Shown: positions 50,301-57,630 of the stretch, one piece after another
Numbering within the stretch: position 1 is the stretch's first letter
Layout: each line of letters opens with the position of its first letter
Assembly: GCF_030027245.1 (NCBI RefSeq)
Contig: NZ_JASERT010000001.1
Span: 2,286,501 to 2,350,500, forward strand
Reading direction: 5' to 3'
Source of the DNA: Asticcacaulis sp. EMRT-3
Lineage (GTDB): Bacteria > Pseudomonadota > Alphaproteobacteria > Caulobacterales > Caulobacteraceae
DNA length: 64,000 bases
The notes under the pieces: generated by a model
Database searches by the model: none
The model's input: only the letters and a program-made list of their open reading frames with translations
Told to the model about the DNA's origin: nothing
Made by a program: the position numbers and the translations under genes

Positions 50301-50873
50301 ATGAAGATGCAGAAGATGGGCGTGGCCGCAGGTGTGCTGACGCTTCTGGTAGCCGCCGCCGGACTGGCCCAGGCGCAGGTGTCGTCGCAGGGCGGGCCGG
50401 TCATGATGGGCAGCGATACCGCCTCGATGAATCAGACCGACCGCACCTCTACCCTCGACGGACGGGTCGAGATCATCCAGAACGATTCACGCCTGCGCGC
50501 CGATCACGTCGTCATCACCTATCTGCCCGGCCAGACCGCCAATAGCATGGGGCCGATCGACACCATCACCGCCACCGGCAATATCTATTATGTCACGCCT
50601 GATTCGACCATGAAGGGCGATAAGGCCGTCTATACCAAGTCCAACGACACGATGGTCGTGACCGGCGATGTGATCCTGCAACAGGGCCAGAATGTCATGA
50701 CCGGCAACCGGCTGGTATCGCAGGTCAGCGCCCATATCACCACGCTCGACGCCAATCCGACTTCGAGCGGCCCCGGCCGCGTCCACGCCGTCTTCTATCC
50801 AGACGACAATGGCAAAAAGGGCACCGCTCCGGCAGCCAAGGCCGCCGCCTCTTCAAGTGCTTCGGGCAAATAA
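50301..50873 (+). CDS. lptA: LPS transport periplasmic protein LptA
   Basis: Start ATG 50301 (MKMQKMGVAAGVL); the upstream in-frame codons overlap lptC. Signal peptide ~1-26 (ends AQAQ). The OstA/LptA jellyroll fills ~40-170 (STLDGRVEIIQNDSRLRADH, ATGNIYYVTPDSTMKGDKAV, GDVILQQGQNVMTGNRL). A low-complexity Lys/Ala/Ser tail follows. It forms the periplasmic bridge for LPS. 190 aa. Confidence 0.92.
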   Translation: MKMQKMGVAAGVLTLLVAAAGLAQAQVSSQGGPVMMGSDTASMNQTDRTSTLDGRVEIIQNDSRLRADHVVITYLPGQTANSMGPIDTITATGNIYYVTPDSTMKGDKAVYTKSNDTMVVTGDVILQQGQNVMTGNRLVSQVSAHITTLDANPTSSGPGRVHAVFYPDDNGKKGTAPAAKAAASSSASGK

Positions 50874-50914
50874 CGCCGCCTCCCTCTTTCAGCCACCGCC
50901 AAGGATTGATCCGC

Positions 50915-51679
50915 GTGATCTCAGAGCCTCCCTATTCGTCCGGCCCATCGAACGACATCACCGATGGTATTGTGGTTGAGGGCATCGGCAAGACCTATAA
51001 GGAACGCGCCGTCGTCAAGAGCGTGTCGCTGCGGCTTGGCCGTGGCGAGGTGGTCGGGCTGCTCGGCCCGAATGGCGCGGGCAAGACCACCTGCTTCTAC
51101 ATGATCACCGGCCTGATCGAGGCCGATTACGGCACGATCCGGCTTGATGGCCAGGACATCACCCACCAGCCCATGTACCAGCGCGCCCGCATGGGGCTGG
51201 GCTATCTGCCGCAGGAAGCCTCGATCTTTCGCGGCATGTCGGTGGAACAAAACATCATGGCCGTGCTGGAACTGCATGAAAAGAGCGAGCAGCGCGTGGC
51301 CGACGAAACAACGCGCCTGCTCGAAGAACTGCGCATCACCCATATCCGCCACTCCCCGGCCACCGCGCTGTCGGGCGGCGAACGCCGGCGCGTCGAAATC
51401 GCCCGCGCCCTGGCCGGGCAGCCATCGTTTATCCTGCTCGATGAACCTTTCGCCGGTATCGATCCGCTGGCCATTTCCGACATCCGCGACGTGATCACCT
51501 ATCTGAAAAGCCGCGGCATCGGTATCCTGATCACCGACCACAATGTGCGCGAAACGCTGGAAATCGTCGATCGCGCCTCGATCATCCATTCGGGCGAGGT
51601 GCTGTTCGAAGGCACGGCGCAGCAGATCACACATGACCCTGAGGTCAAGCGCGTCTATCTCGGCGAGTCTTTCGCTTAA
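50915..51679 (+). CDS. lptB: LPS export ABC transporter ATP-binding protein LptB
   Basis: The cytoplasmic ATPase of LptB2FG. Start is the GTG at 50915 (MISEPPYSSG), 9 bases after AAGGA; the in-frame TTG at 50906 abuts that site and is less likely. Walker A GPNGAGKTTCFYMITG, signature ALSGGERRRVEIARAL, Walker B FILLDEPFAGIDPLA and the switch His (LITDHNVRETL) are all intact. 254 aa. Confidence 0.96.
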   Translation: MISEPPYSSGPSNDITDGIVVEGIGKTYKERAVVKSVSLRLGRGEVVGLLGPNGAGKTTCFYMITGLIEADYGTIRLDGQDITHQPMYQRARMGLGYLPQEASIFRGMSVEQNIMAVLELHEKSEQRVADETTRLLEELRITHIRHSPATALSGGERRRVEIARALAGQPSFILLDEPFAGIDPLAISDIRDVITYLKSRGIGILITDHNVRETLEIVDRASIIHSGEVLFEGTAQQITHDPEVKRVYLGESFA

Positions 51680-51822
51680 AGAGGTTTTGCTCCTGGGCAA
51701 AAAACGTGCCACGGCGGACAAATCTTAACCGTTCCAAGCAAATATTAACGAAAGCGTGCGAATCTCCCCTTGCCCGGCGTCGTGGTGACGCGGGCGATTC
51801 GCAAAGGTTTCGGTGACGACGC

Positions 51823-53343
51823 ATGGCGCTCGGTCAAAGGCTCGAACTCAGACAGGGACAGGGGCTGGTTATCACGCCCCAGTTGCAGCAGGCGATCAAG
51901 CTGCTGCAACTGTCGAATCTCGAACTCGAAGCCGTGATTGAAACCGAGCTGGAACGCAATCCGCTCTTGCAGCGTGACGACGCCGATCCGTCATCGGAAG
52001 CCCCTGACGCTCCCGATTCCACGCCCGAAACGCCTGACGGCGACGTGCACGAACTGACACTCGGCGACCGTGACGCCGCCACCGCCAATAGCGAACTCGA
52101 CGCCCATCACGATGATGTCTATGGCGAAGACACGCCCCGCTTGCGCGAGCGCGAGGCCGTGGCCGAAGGGGCCGAGGGGCCGGTTGTGGACTGGTCGAAG
52201 GCCAGCAAGAGCGGCGGCGGTTTCGATGGCGACGAGGATGGCCTTGAACGCGCCCTGTCGCGCGAGAAATCGCTGGCCGAGCACCTGACCGATCAGGCCC
52301 TGATCGCCCAGTTTTCGCCCCCCGAAATGGCCATTGCCCAGATCCTGATCGATGCCGTCGATGAGGCCGGTTATCTGCGCGTTTCCCTGCCCGAAATCGC
52401 CGAACGGCTGGGCTGCGAACTCTCCCTCGTCGAAAAGGTTCTGACCGCCTGCCAGGGTTTCGAGCCCACCGGCATCATGGCGCGCAGCGTGCCCGAATGC
52501 CTGAAGCTGCAACTGATCGAGCGTAACCGTTTCGATCCGGCCATGGCGGCGCTGATCGACCATCTCGAACTGCTGGCGCGCCGCGACCTGTCGGCCTTGC
52601 GCAAGGTCTGCGGGGTCGATGATGAAGACCTGACCGAGATGATCGCCGAGCTGAAATCGCTCAATCCGCGCCCCGGTGCGGCCTTCAGCACTGAGGCCTC
52701 GCCCGCCGTGGTGCCCGACGTCTTCGTGCGCCCCGATGCCGGTGGCGGCTGGCGCATCGATCTCAATTCCGACACCCTGCCGCGCGTGCTGGTCGATCAA
52801 CGCTATCATGCCCGCGTGGCCGGATCGGCGCGTTCCGAGGCCGAAAAAAACTACCTGCATGAATGCCTGAATCAGGCCAACTGGCTGATCCGCAGCCTCG
52901 ACCAGCGGGCGCGCACCATCCTCAAGGTGTCGTCGGAAATCGTGCGCCAGCAGGATGCCTTCTTCGTCTATGGCGTCGAATATCTGCGTCCGCTCAATCT
53001 CAAAACCGTGGCCGAGGCGGTGGGGATGCACGAATCGACTATATCGCGCGTCACCTCCAACAAATATATCGCCACGCCACGCGGCGTTTTCGAGCTGAAA
53101 TTCTTTTTCACCTCGTCCATCGCCTCATCGGACGGCACGCCCGCCCATTCCGCCGAAGCGGTGCGCCACAAGATCAAGAGCCTGATCGACGGCGAAAAGA
53201 GCGCTGGCGAAATCCTGTCCGACGACCGTATCGTTGAAATTCTCAAAGAAGCCGGGGTCGATATTGCCCGCCGCACCGTGGCCAAATACCGCGAAGCCCT
53301 GCGCATCCCGTCTTCCGTCGAACGTAAGCGCCAAAGCCGGTAG
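51823..53343 (+). CDS. rpoN: RNA polymerase sigma-54 factor
   Basis: Alternative sigma factor of 506 aa. Region I is LRQGQGLVITPQLQQAIKLL. An acidic region II covers ~60-120. The core-binding domain (~130-320) and DNA-binding domain follow (FFVYGVEYLRPLNLKTVAEA, the HTH HESTISRVTSNKY, then the RpoN box ARRTVAKYREALRIPSS). The TAG stop is the first triplet of a 116-bp repeat copy, yet the C-terminus is of normal length, so function should be intact. Followed, after repeats, by hpf and ptsN as in Caulobacter. Confidence 0.96.
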   Translation: MALGQRLELRQGQGLVITPQLQQAIKLLQLSNLELEAVIETELERNPLLQRDDADPSSEAPDAPDSTPETPDGDVHELTLGDRDAATANSELDAHHDDVYGEDTPRLREREAVAEGAEGPVVDWSKASKSGGGFDGDEDGLERALSREKSLAEHLTDQALIAQFSPPEMAIAQILIDAVDEAGYLRVSLPEIAERLGCELSLVEKVLTACQGFEPTGIMARSVPECLKLQLIERNRFDPAMAALIDHLELLARRDLSALRKVCGVDDEDLTEMIAELKSLNPRPGAAFSTEASPAVVPDVFVRPDAGGGWRIDLNSDTLPRVLVDQRYHARVAGSARSEAEKNYLHECLNQANWLIRSLDQRARTILKVSSEIVRQQDAFFVYGVEYLRPLNLKTVAEAVGMHESTISRVTSNKYIATPRGVFELKFFFTSSIASSDGTPAHSAEAVRHKIKSLIDGEKSAGEILSDDRIVEILKEAGVDIARRTVAKYREALRIPSSVERKRQSR

Positions 53344-53456
53344 AGCGGTTTGCATTCTGATTGAATCGGTCAAAGGCATGCAACCCGCTCTACATTTTAC
53401 GTTTTTCCGCATCTCGCATTCAATTTGTAAGTCAAATTAAACGCTCGTTGCTCTAG
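53341..53456 (+). repeat. 116-bp interspersed stem-loop repeat, copy C
   Basis: TAGAGCGGTTTGCATTCTG to GTTGCTCTAG. The rpoN stop codon (53341-53343) is its first triplet. Same orientation as copy D, 475 bases away. Confidence 0.95.
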
Positions 53457-53599
53457 GGCTTAATGACCATGATGACCACGCACGGAGGCGATGCTTGACG
53501 CAACCGTTCCCCCTCCGCACACGCACCGTTACAGATGTTTTCATCAAATGTGAGACAGTATCTTAGCTTTTCCTCTTTCTCGCACATGCGAGATGTGTT

Positions 53600-53615
53600 A
53601 TGACAGCGCTGTCAT
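53600..53615. promoter_or_regulatory. Perfect 16-bp palindrome, LacI-family-operator-like
   Basis: ATGACAGCGCTGTCAT is its own reverse complement, with the central GCGC common in LacI-family operators. It lies 24 bases upstream of a short ORF starting at 53640. Confidence 0.45.
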
Positions 53616-53639
53616 CAACATTCGGATTGCATTGATCCC

Positions 53640-53711
53640 ATGAAAAACCTGTTCGATCGTATCGCCGCCGCCCTGTTGGCCTTTGGCATGGCGCCCGGTT
53701 CGGCCACCTGA
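53640..53711 (+). CDS. Possible 23-residue small protein
   Basis: ATG at 53640 opens MKNLFDRIAAALLAFGMAPG then SAT and a stop. It has a basic start and a hydrophobic middle, like a small membrane peptide. There is no strong ribosome-binding site. It sits between two direct copies of the 116-bp repeat, downstream of the 53600 palindrome. Function unknown and reality unproven. Confidence 0.25.
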   Translation: MKNLFDRIAAALLAFGMAPGSAT

Positions 53712-53741
53712 TCTCTTCTGTTCGTCACGAAAGCCAATACC

Positions 53742-53819
53742 ATGAAAACCGTTTATAATCTGATTTCGCGCCTTGTCGTTCTCTGGGCCCGCGCCCACCG
53801 CCTGCCGGTTGTCGACTAG
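53742..53819 (+). CDS. Possible 25-residue small protein
   Basis: ATG at 53742 opens MKTVYNLISRLVVLWARAHR then LPVVD and TAG. Like the ORF 30 bases upstream it begins MK and continues with an amphipathic or hydrophobic stretch. The TAG (53817-53819) is contributed by repeat copy D, so the original reading frame may have been longer. No family recognised. Confidence 0.3.
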   Translation: MKTVYNLISRLVVLWARAHRLPVVD

Positions 53820-53932
53820 AGCGGTTTGCATTCTGATTGAATTGGTCAAAGGAATGCAACCCGCTCTACATTTTGCGTTTTTCCGCATCTCGCATTCAAT
53901 TTGTAAGTCAAATTAAACGCTCGTTGCTCTAG
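53816..53932 (+). repeat. 116-bp interspersed stem-loop repeat, copy D
   Basis: CTAGAGCGGTTTGCATTCTG to GTTGCTCTAG, with small differences from copy C. Supplies the stop codon of the 25-codon ORF. Confidence 0.95.
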
Positions 53933-54242
53933 GCACATCTTATGAGGCGCGCGGCGGAATCCTGCGCATCTTAAAGCCGGTCGGCAATATGACCTTATAG
54001 CCATCGGCCTGCCACGCGCTTCGGTTTATCGTGGCCACAGCCCTGCGCCCGTATCAAACATAAAATCGTTAAAATTCAAGTGCAACTGCGCGCGTTTTCG
54101 CCGCAGGGCCTACACAGATTAGTGACTCGCCACGCCTCATGAAAGGCGTAAAGTCAGCTCAGTATCCCAAAGGGTACAGGCTTGGCGGGGGTGATCCGCC
54201 CCCGGCAGCCGGTTCTTACACCAAGAACGGAGCGTGCATCAT
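53933..54242. other. Non-coding leader region before hpf
   Basis: Contains several short inverted repeats (CATGAAAGGCGT area near 54140; CGGGGG-TGATCCG-CCCCCG at 54186-54204) and no supported ORF. A TGATCC followed 18-19 bases later by TTACACC lies at 54192-54222 but very close to the hpf start. Otherwise nothing clear. Confidence 0.4.
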
Positions 54243-54857
54243 ATGCAAATACAAATCAGCGGAAAACAGGTCGAAGTCGGTGAAGCTCTGCGTTCGCGCA
54301 TTGAAAGCGAACTGACGCAGGGCGTCGCCAAATATTTCGAGCGCGGCGGTTCAGCCGAGGTCACCATCTCCAAAGAGGGTTACCTTTTCAAGGCCGATTG
54401 TCTGGTGCGTCTGGCATCTGGCCAGGTGCTCGTCTCCCATGCCTTTGGCGGCGACGCCCATTCCGCTTTTACCGGTACATTGGAAAATATCGAAAAGCGC
54501 GTGCGCCGCTACAAGCGCCGTCTGAAGAGCCATCATAATGGCACGCCGCAAAAGGAAGAAACCGCCAATGTGACGGTGTTGCGCGCCATCGATCTCAGCG
54601 ATGTGGCGCTCGAAGAAGACGATGACGACGGCATGGACCATTCCGTGCCGCCCCAGGCCATGATCATTGCCGAAACCGAAGCGCCCTTGCGCACCATGAC
54701 CGTGTCATCGGCCGTCGCCGAAATGGAGATGTCCAACTATCCGGTGATCATGTTCCGCAATGCCGCCCATAACGGCTTTTCGGTCATCTATCGCCGCCCC
54801 GACGGCAATATCGGCTGGATCGATCCTGAGCGCACACGCGCCCGCGCCGACGCCTGA
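54243..54857 (+). CDS. hpf: Long-form ribosome hibernation promoting factor
   Basis: A 204-residue HPF of the long type. Start ATG 54243 (MQIQISGKQVEVGEAL) is about 10 bases from GGAG; the GTG at 54234 is too close to that site. The N-terminal HPF/YfiA domain (~1-100) and the C-terminal dimerisation domain (~140-200: NYPVIMFRNAAHNGFSVIYR, then GNIGWIDP) allow 100S ribosome-dimer formation in stationary phase. It lies between rpoN and ptsN, the usual arrangement. Confidence 0.95.
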   Translation: MQIQISGKQVEVGEALRSRIESELTQGVAKYFERGGSAEVTISKEGYLFKADCLVRLASGQVLVSHAFGGDAHSAFTGTLENIEKRVRRYKRRLKSHHNGTPQKEETANVTVLRAIDLSDVALEEDDDDGMDHSVPPQAMIIAETEAPLRTMTVSSAVAEMEMSNYPVIMFRNAAHNGFSVIYRRPDGNIGWIDPERTRARADA

Positions 54858-55003
54858 CCTCCTCATTGGGGAATCCGGCAGAAGGCCGTTCAAAAACTTG
54901 TCATCATCGGGTGGGTTGACCTGCGCGGCCCACCCCTTTAAGGCATCGCCGCTGCGATGGCGCGTTTTCACGCCGATGCAGGTTACGCTTTTATGGACGC
55001 ATT

Positions 55004-55468
55004 ATGTTTCTGACCCATCTGCTGGACCGGCACGCCATCCTTGGTCATGTCAGCGTCAATTCCAAGCGACAGGCTTTGCAGGTGGTGGCCGATATGGCCG
55101 CCCGCCAGCTTGGCCTTGAAGCCGCCTATATCCATCAGGCTCTGCTGGAGCGCGAAAAGCTCGGCTCGACTGGCGTGGGCATGGGCGTGGCCGTGCCCCA
55201 TGCGGCGCTCAAAGGGCTTGATCGCATGTATGGCGTTTTCGTCCGCCTCGAAACGCCGGTGGCCTATGATTCCATCGACGACATGCCGGTTGATCTGATC
55301 TTCGCCCTGCTGGCCCCGGAAGACGCCGGCACCGAACATTTGCGCGCCCTGGCCAAGGTGTCGCGCGTGCTGCGCCAGAAGGATCTGCGCGAACAGTTGC
55401 GCGCCATTGAAAACCCCGACGCCATCTATGCCCTGCTGACCGAAATGGCCGACAGCAACGCCGCCTGA
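55004..55468 (+). CDS. ptsN: Nitrogen-regulatory PTS EIIA-like protein
   Basis: EIIA-Ntr of 154 aa. The phosphorylated His is in GMGVAVPHAALKGL near residue 67. Other family blocks are VNSKRQALQVVADMAARQLG and DLIFALLAPEDAGTEHLRAL. In alphaproteobacteria it takes phosphate from PTS-Ntr (EI-Ntr, NPr) and links nitrogen status to regulators such as the stringent response in Caulobacter. It is convergent with glmS. Confidence 0.94.
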   Translation: MFLTHLLDRHAILGHVSVNSKRQALQVVADMAARQLGLEAAYIHQALLEREKLGSTGVGMGVAVPHAALKGLDRMYGVFVRLETPVAYDSIDDMPVDLIFALLAPEDAGTEHLRALAKVSRVLRQKDLREQLRAIENPDAIYALLTEMADSNAA

Positions 55469-55496
55469 GCTGACGGCCCCCGACCCCGACAGTGCC

Positions 55497-57335
55497 CTAT
55501 TCGACCGTCACCGACTTGGCCAGATTGCGCGGCTGATCGACATCCGTGCCCTTATGCACCGCCGTATGATAGGCCAGAAGCTGGATCGGCACCGAATAGA
55601 CGAGCGCCGCCACGAAGGGATGGCAATCGGGCGCCTTGATGATCTTCAGATTTTTGGCCGCATCACCCGACAGCGACGGCACTTTCGACGGCGCATTGGT
55701 GATCATCACCACCCGTCCGCCGCGCGCCGCCACCTCCTGAACGTTTGAGGCTGTCTTCTCGAACAGCTCATCATCCGGCACGATCACCACCACCGGCGTG
55801 TTTTCGTCGATCAGGGCGATGGGGCCGTGCTTCAGCTCGCCCGCCGCATAGCCTTCGGCGTGGATGTAAGAGATTTCCTTCAGCTTCAGCGCGCCTTCCA
55901 TAGCCAGCGGGAACATGTCGCCCCGACCGAGATAGATGACATCGCGCGCCCGTGACAGCTCATAGGTGACGCGGGCGATCTCGGCATCCATGCTCAGAGC
56001 TTCGGCGATCAGGCCCGGCGCTTCGAGCAGGTGACGCACCAGATGCGCCTCGCCATCGGCATCGATGCGCCCGCGCTGCGAAGCCGCCGCCACCACCAGC
56101 GACAGAAGCGCCGACACCTGCGCCGTGAAGGCCTTTGTCGAGGCCACGCCGATCTCCGGCCCGGCATGGGTGGGCCACAACAGATCGGCCTCACGCGCCA
56201 TGGTCGAGCTATGGACATTAACCAGCGCCGCCGTCTTCAGACCCTGATCCTTGCACCAGCGCAAGGCCGCCAGCGTATCGGCGGTTTCGCCCGATTGCGA
56301 TACGGCCACGGCCAGGGTGCCGGGCGTCATGGCGGGGCTGCGATAGCGGAACTCCGACGCCACCTCGACATCGACCGGCAGGCCCGCCAGTTTTTCAAAG
56401 GCATAGCGCGCGATGCAACCGGCATAATAGGCGGTGCCGCAGGCGATGATCTGGATGCGCGTCACCTTTGCGAAGTCGATCCCGGCCTTGATGTCGGCGC
56501 GCACCGCACCGGCCACCGGATCGAGATAGGCCGAAAAGGTGCGCTGGCAGCTTTCGGGCTGTTCATGCACTTCCTTTTCCATAAAGTGGCGATAAGCCCC
56601 CTTTTCGACCAGCGCCGCCGAGGCCGACACCGTGACCACCGGGCGGTTGACGAGGAAGCCACCGGCATCGCGCACCTCGGCGCTGTCGCGGTTGAGGATC
56701 ACCCAGTCGCCTTCTTCGAGATAGGTGACGCGGTGGGTGAACGGCCCGACGGCCAGGGCATCTGAGCCCAGGAACATTTCGCCCTCACCCCAGCCAATGA
56801 CCAGCGGCGAACCGCGCCGCGCGCCGAACAGGGTTTCGTCCTCGCCACGGATCAGTATGGCCAGGGCATAGGCGCCGTGCAGCCGGTCGAGCGTCGCCTT
56901 GAAAGCGTCACGCGGGCTTGCGCCACCTTGCAGGGCTTCGTCGAGCAGATGGGCGATGACCTCGGTATCGGTGTCGGACTCAAACACATGGCCGCGCGAT
57001 TGCAGATCGGCCTTCAGTTCGGCGAAGTTTTCGATAATGCCATTATGCACCAGCGTCACCGCGCCATAGGCATGGGGGTGGGCGTTGCGCAGGCTGGGCG
57101 CGCCGTGGGTGGCCCAGCGCGTATGGCCGATGCCGACACGGCCCTCAATCGGCTGGTCGGCGATAACGGCTTCCAGATTGCGGATCTTGCCCTCGGCGCG
57201 GCGGCGCTCAGGGCCTTGCGGCGTCACCACCGCGATGCCGGAGCTGTCATAGCCGCGATATTCAAGGCGGCGCAAGGATTCCAGCAGGCGAGGCGCCACA
57301 GGTGAGGTGCCGATAATGCCGATAATGCCACACAT
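55497..57335 (-). CDS. glmS: Glucosamine-fructose-6-phosphate aminotransferase (isomerizing)
   Basis: Makes glucosamine-6-phosphate from fructose-6-phosphate and glutamine, the entry to amino-sugar and peptidoglycan synthesis. Start ATG 57335 gives MCGIIGIIG with the N-terminal nucleophile Cys2; upstream frame codons are spurious. AGAGGATT precedes it. The glutaminase domain (~1-220) is followed by two SIS domains (CGTAYYAGCIARY, SQSGETADTLAAL, and AEGYAAGELKHGPIALIDE near the end). 612 aa. Divergent from glmM, whose product uses the GlmS product. Confidence 0.97.
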   Translation of the reverse strand: MCGIIGIIGTSPVAPRLLESLRRLEYRGYDSSGIAVVTPQGPERRRAEGKIRNLEAVIADQPIEGRVGIGHTRWATHGAPSLRNAHPHAYGAVTLVHNGIIENFAELKADLQSRGHVFESDTDTEVIAHLLDEALQGGASPRDAFKATLDRLHGAYALAILIRGEDETLFGARRGSPLVIGWGEGEMFLGSDALAVGPFTHRVTYLEEGDWVILNRDSAEVRDAGGFLVNRPVVTVSASAALVEKGAYRHFMEKEVHEQPESCQRTFSAYLDPVAGAVRADIKAGIDFAKVTRIQIIACGTAYYAGCIARYAFEKLAGLPVDVEVASEFRYRSPAMTPGTLAVAVSQSGETADTLAALRWCKDQGLKTAALVNVHSSTMAREADLLWPTHAGPEIGVASTKAFTAQVSALLSLVVAAASQRGRIDADGEAHLVRHLLEAPGLIAEALSMDAEIARVTYELSRARDVIYLGRGDMFPLAMEGALKLKEISYIHAEGYAAGELKHGPIALIDENTPVVVIVPDDELFEKTASNVQEVAARGGRVVMITNAPSKVPSLSGDAAKNLKIIKAPDCHPFVAALVYSVPIQLLAYHTAVHKGTDVDQPRNLAKSVTVE

Positions 57336-57401
57336 GAACGGGAATCCTCTCGCTTTGAAACGGCAGACCAGCCTGCGATTTGCACGCTTCAAATAGCATA
57401 C

Positions 57402-57415
57402 CAATTTTGCAATTG
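57402..57415. promoter_or_regulatory. CAATT-TTGC-AATTG inverted repeat near the glmS start
   Basis: Perfect 5-bp arms around TTGC, about 65 bases upstream of glmS. It shares the core TTTGCAA...TTGC with 57573-57586 near glmM, suggesting a common binding site. Confidence 0.4.
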
Positions 57416-57479
57416 CTATAAATATGAGTGACAAATCATTACAGGTTTCGGCTAAACCTGCCGGAATGCACCATAAAAC

Positions 57480-57496
57480 TTCGCCAATATGGCGAA
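57480..57496. promoter_or_regulatory. TTCGCCA-ATA-TGGCGAA palindrome in the glmS-glmM gap
   Basis: Perfect 7-bp arms with a 3-base centre, midway between the two divergent genes. Symmetry of this form is typical of dimeric HTH operators. Confidence 0.45.
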
Positions 57497-57572
57497 ACTG
57501 AGCCTTATTGCGTCATAATGAATGCAATATTAAGACTTATTGGGCTGTCAGCATGAATTTTACGCAATGAAA

Positions 57573-57584
57573 AATTTGCAAATT
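57573..57584. promoter_or_regulatory. AATTTGCAAATT palindrome near the glmM start
   Basis: Perfect 12-bp palindrome followed by GCG, 46 bases upstream of ATG 57631. Core similar to 57402-57416. Confidence 0.4.
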
Positions 57585-57630
57585 GCGAATAAGTCTCTAT
57601 TCTGATCCTATTAACGGGAATGCAAGCGCC

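Noticed and set aside
54192..54222. RpoE-type promoter for hpf
   Set aside because: TGATCC here sits in a GC-rich hairpin only ~45 bases from the start codon with poor -10 context; random occurrence is expected in 64 kb.
57336..57630. glmS ribozyme
   Set aside because: The glmS leader is short, AT-rich and lacks the ribozyme core; such ribozymes are known mainly from Firmicutes and relatives.
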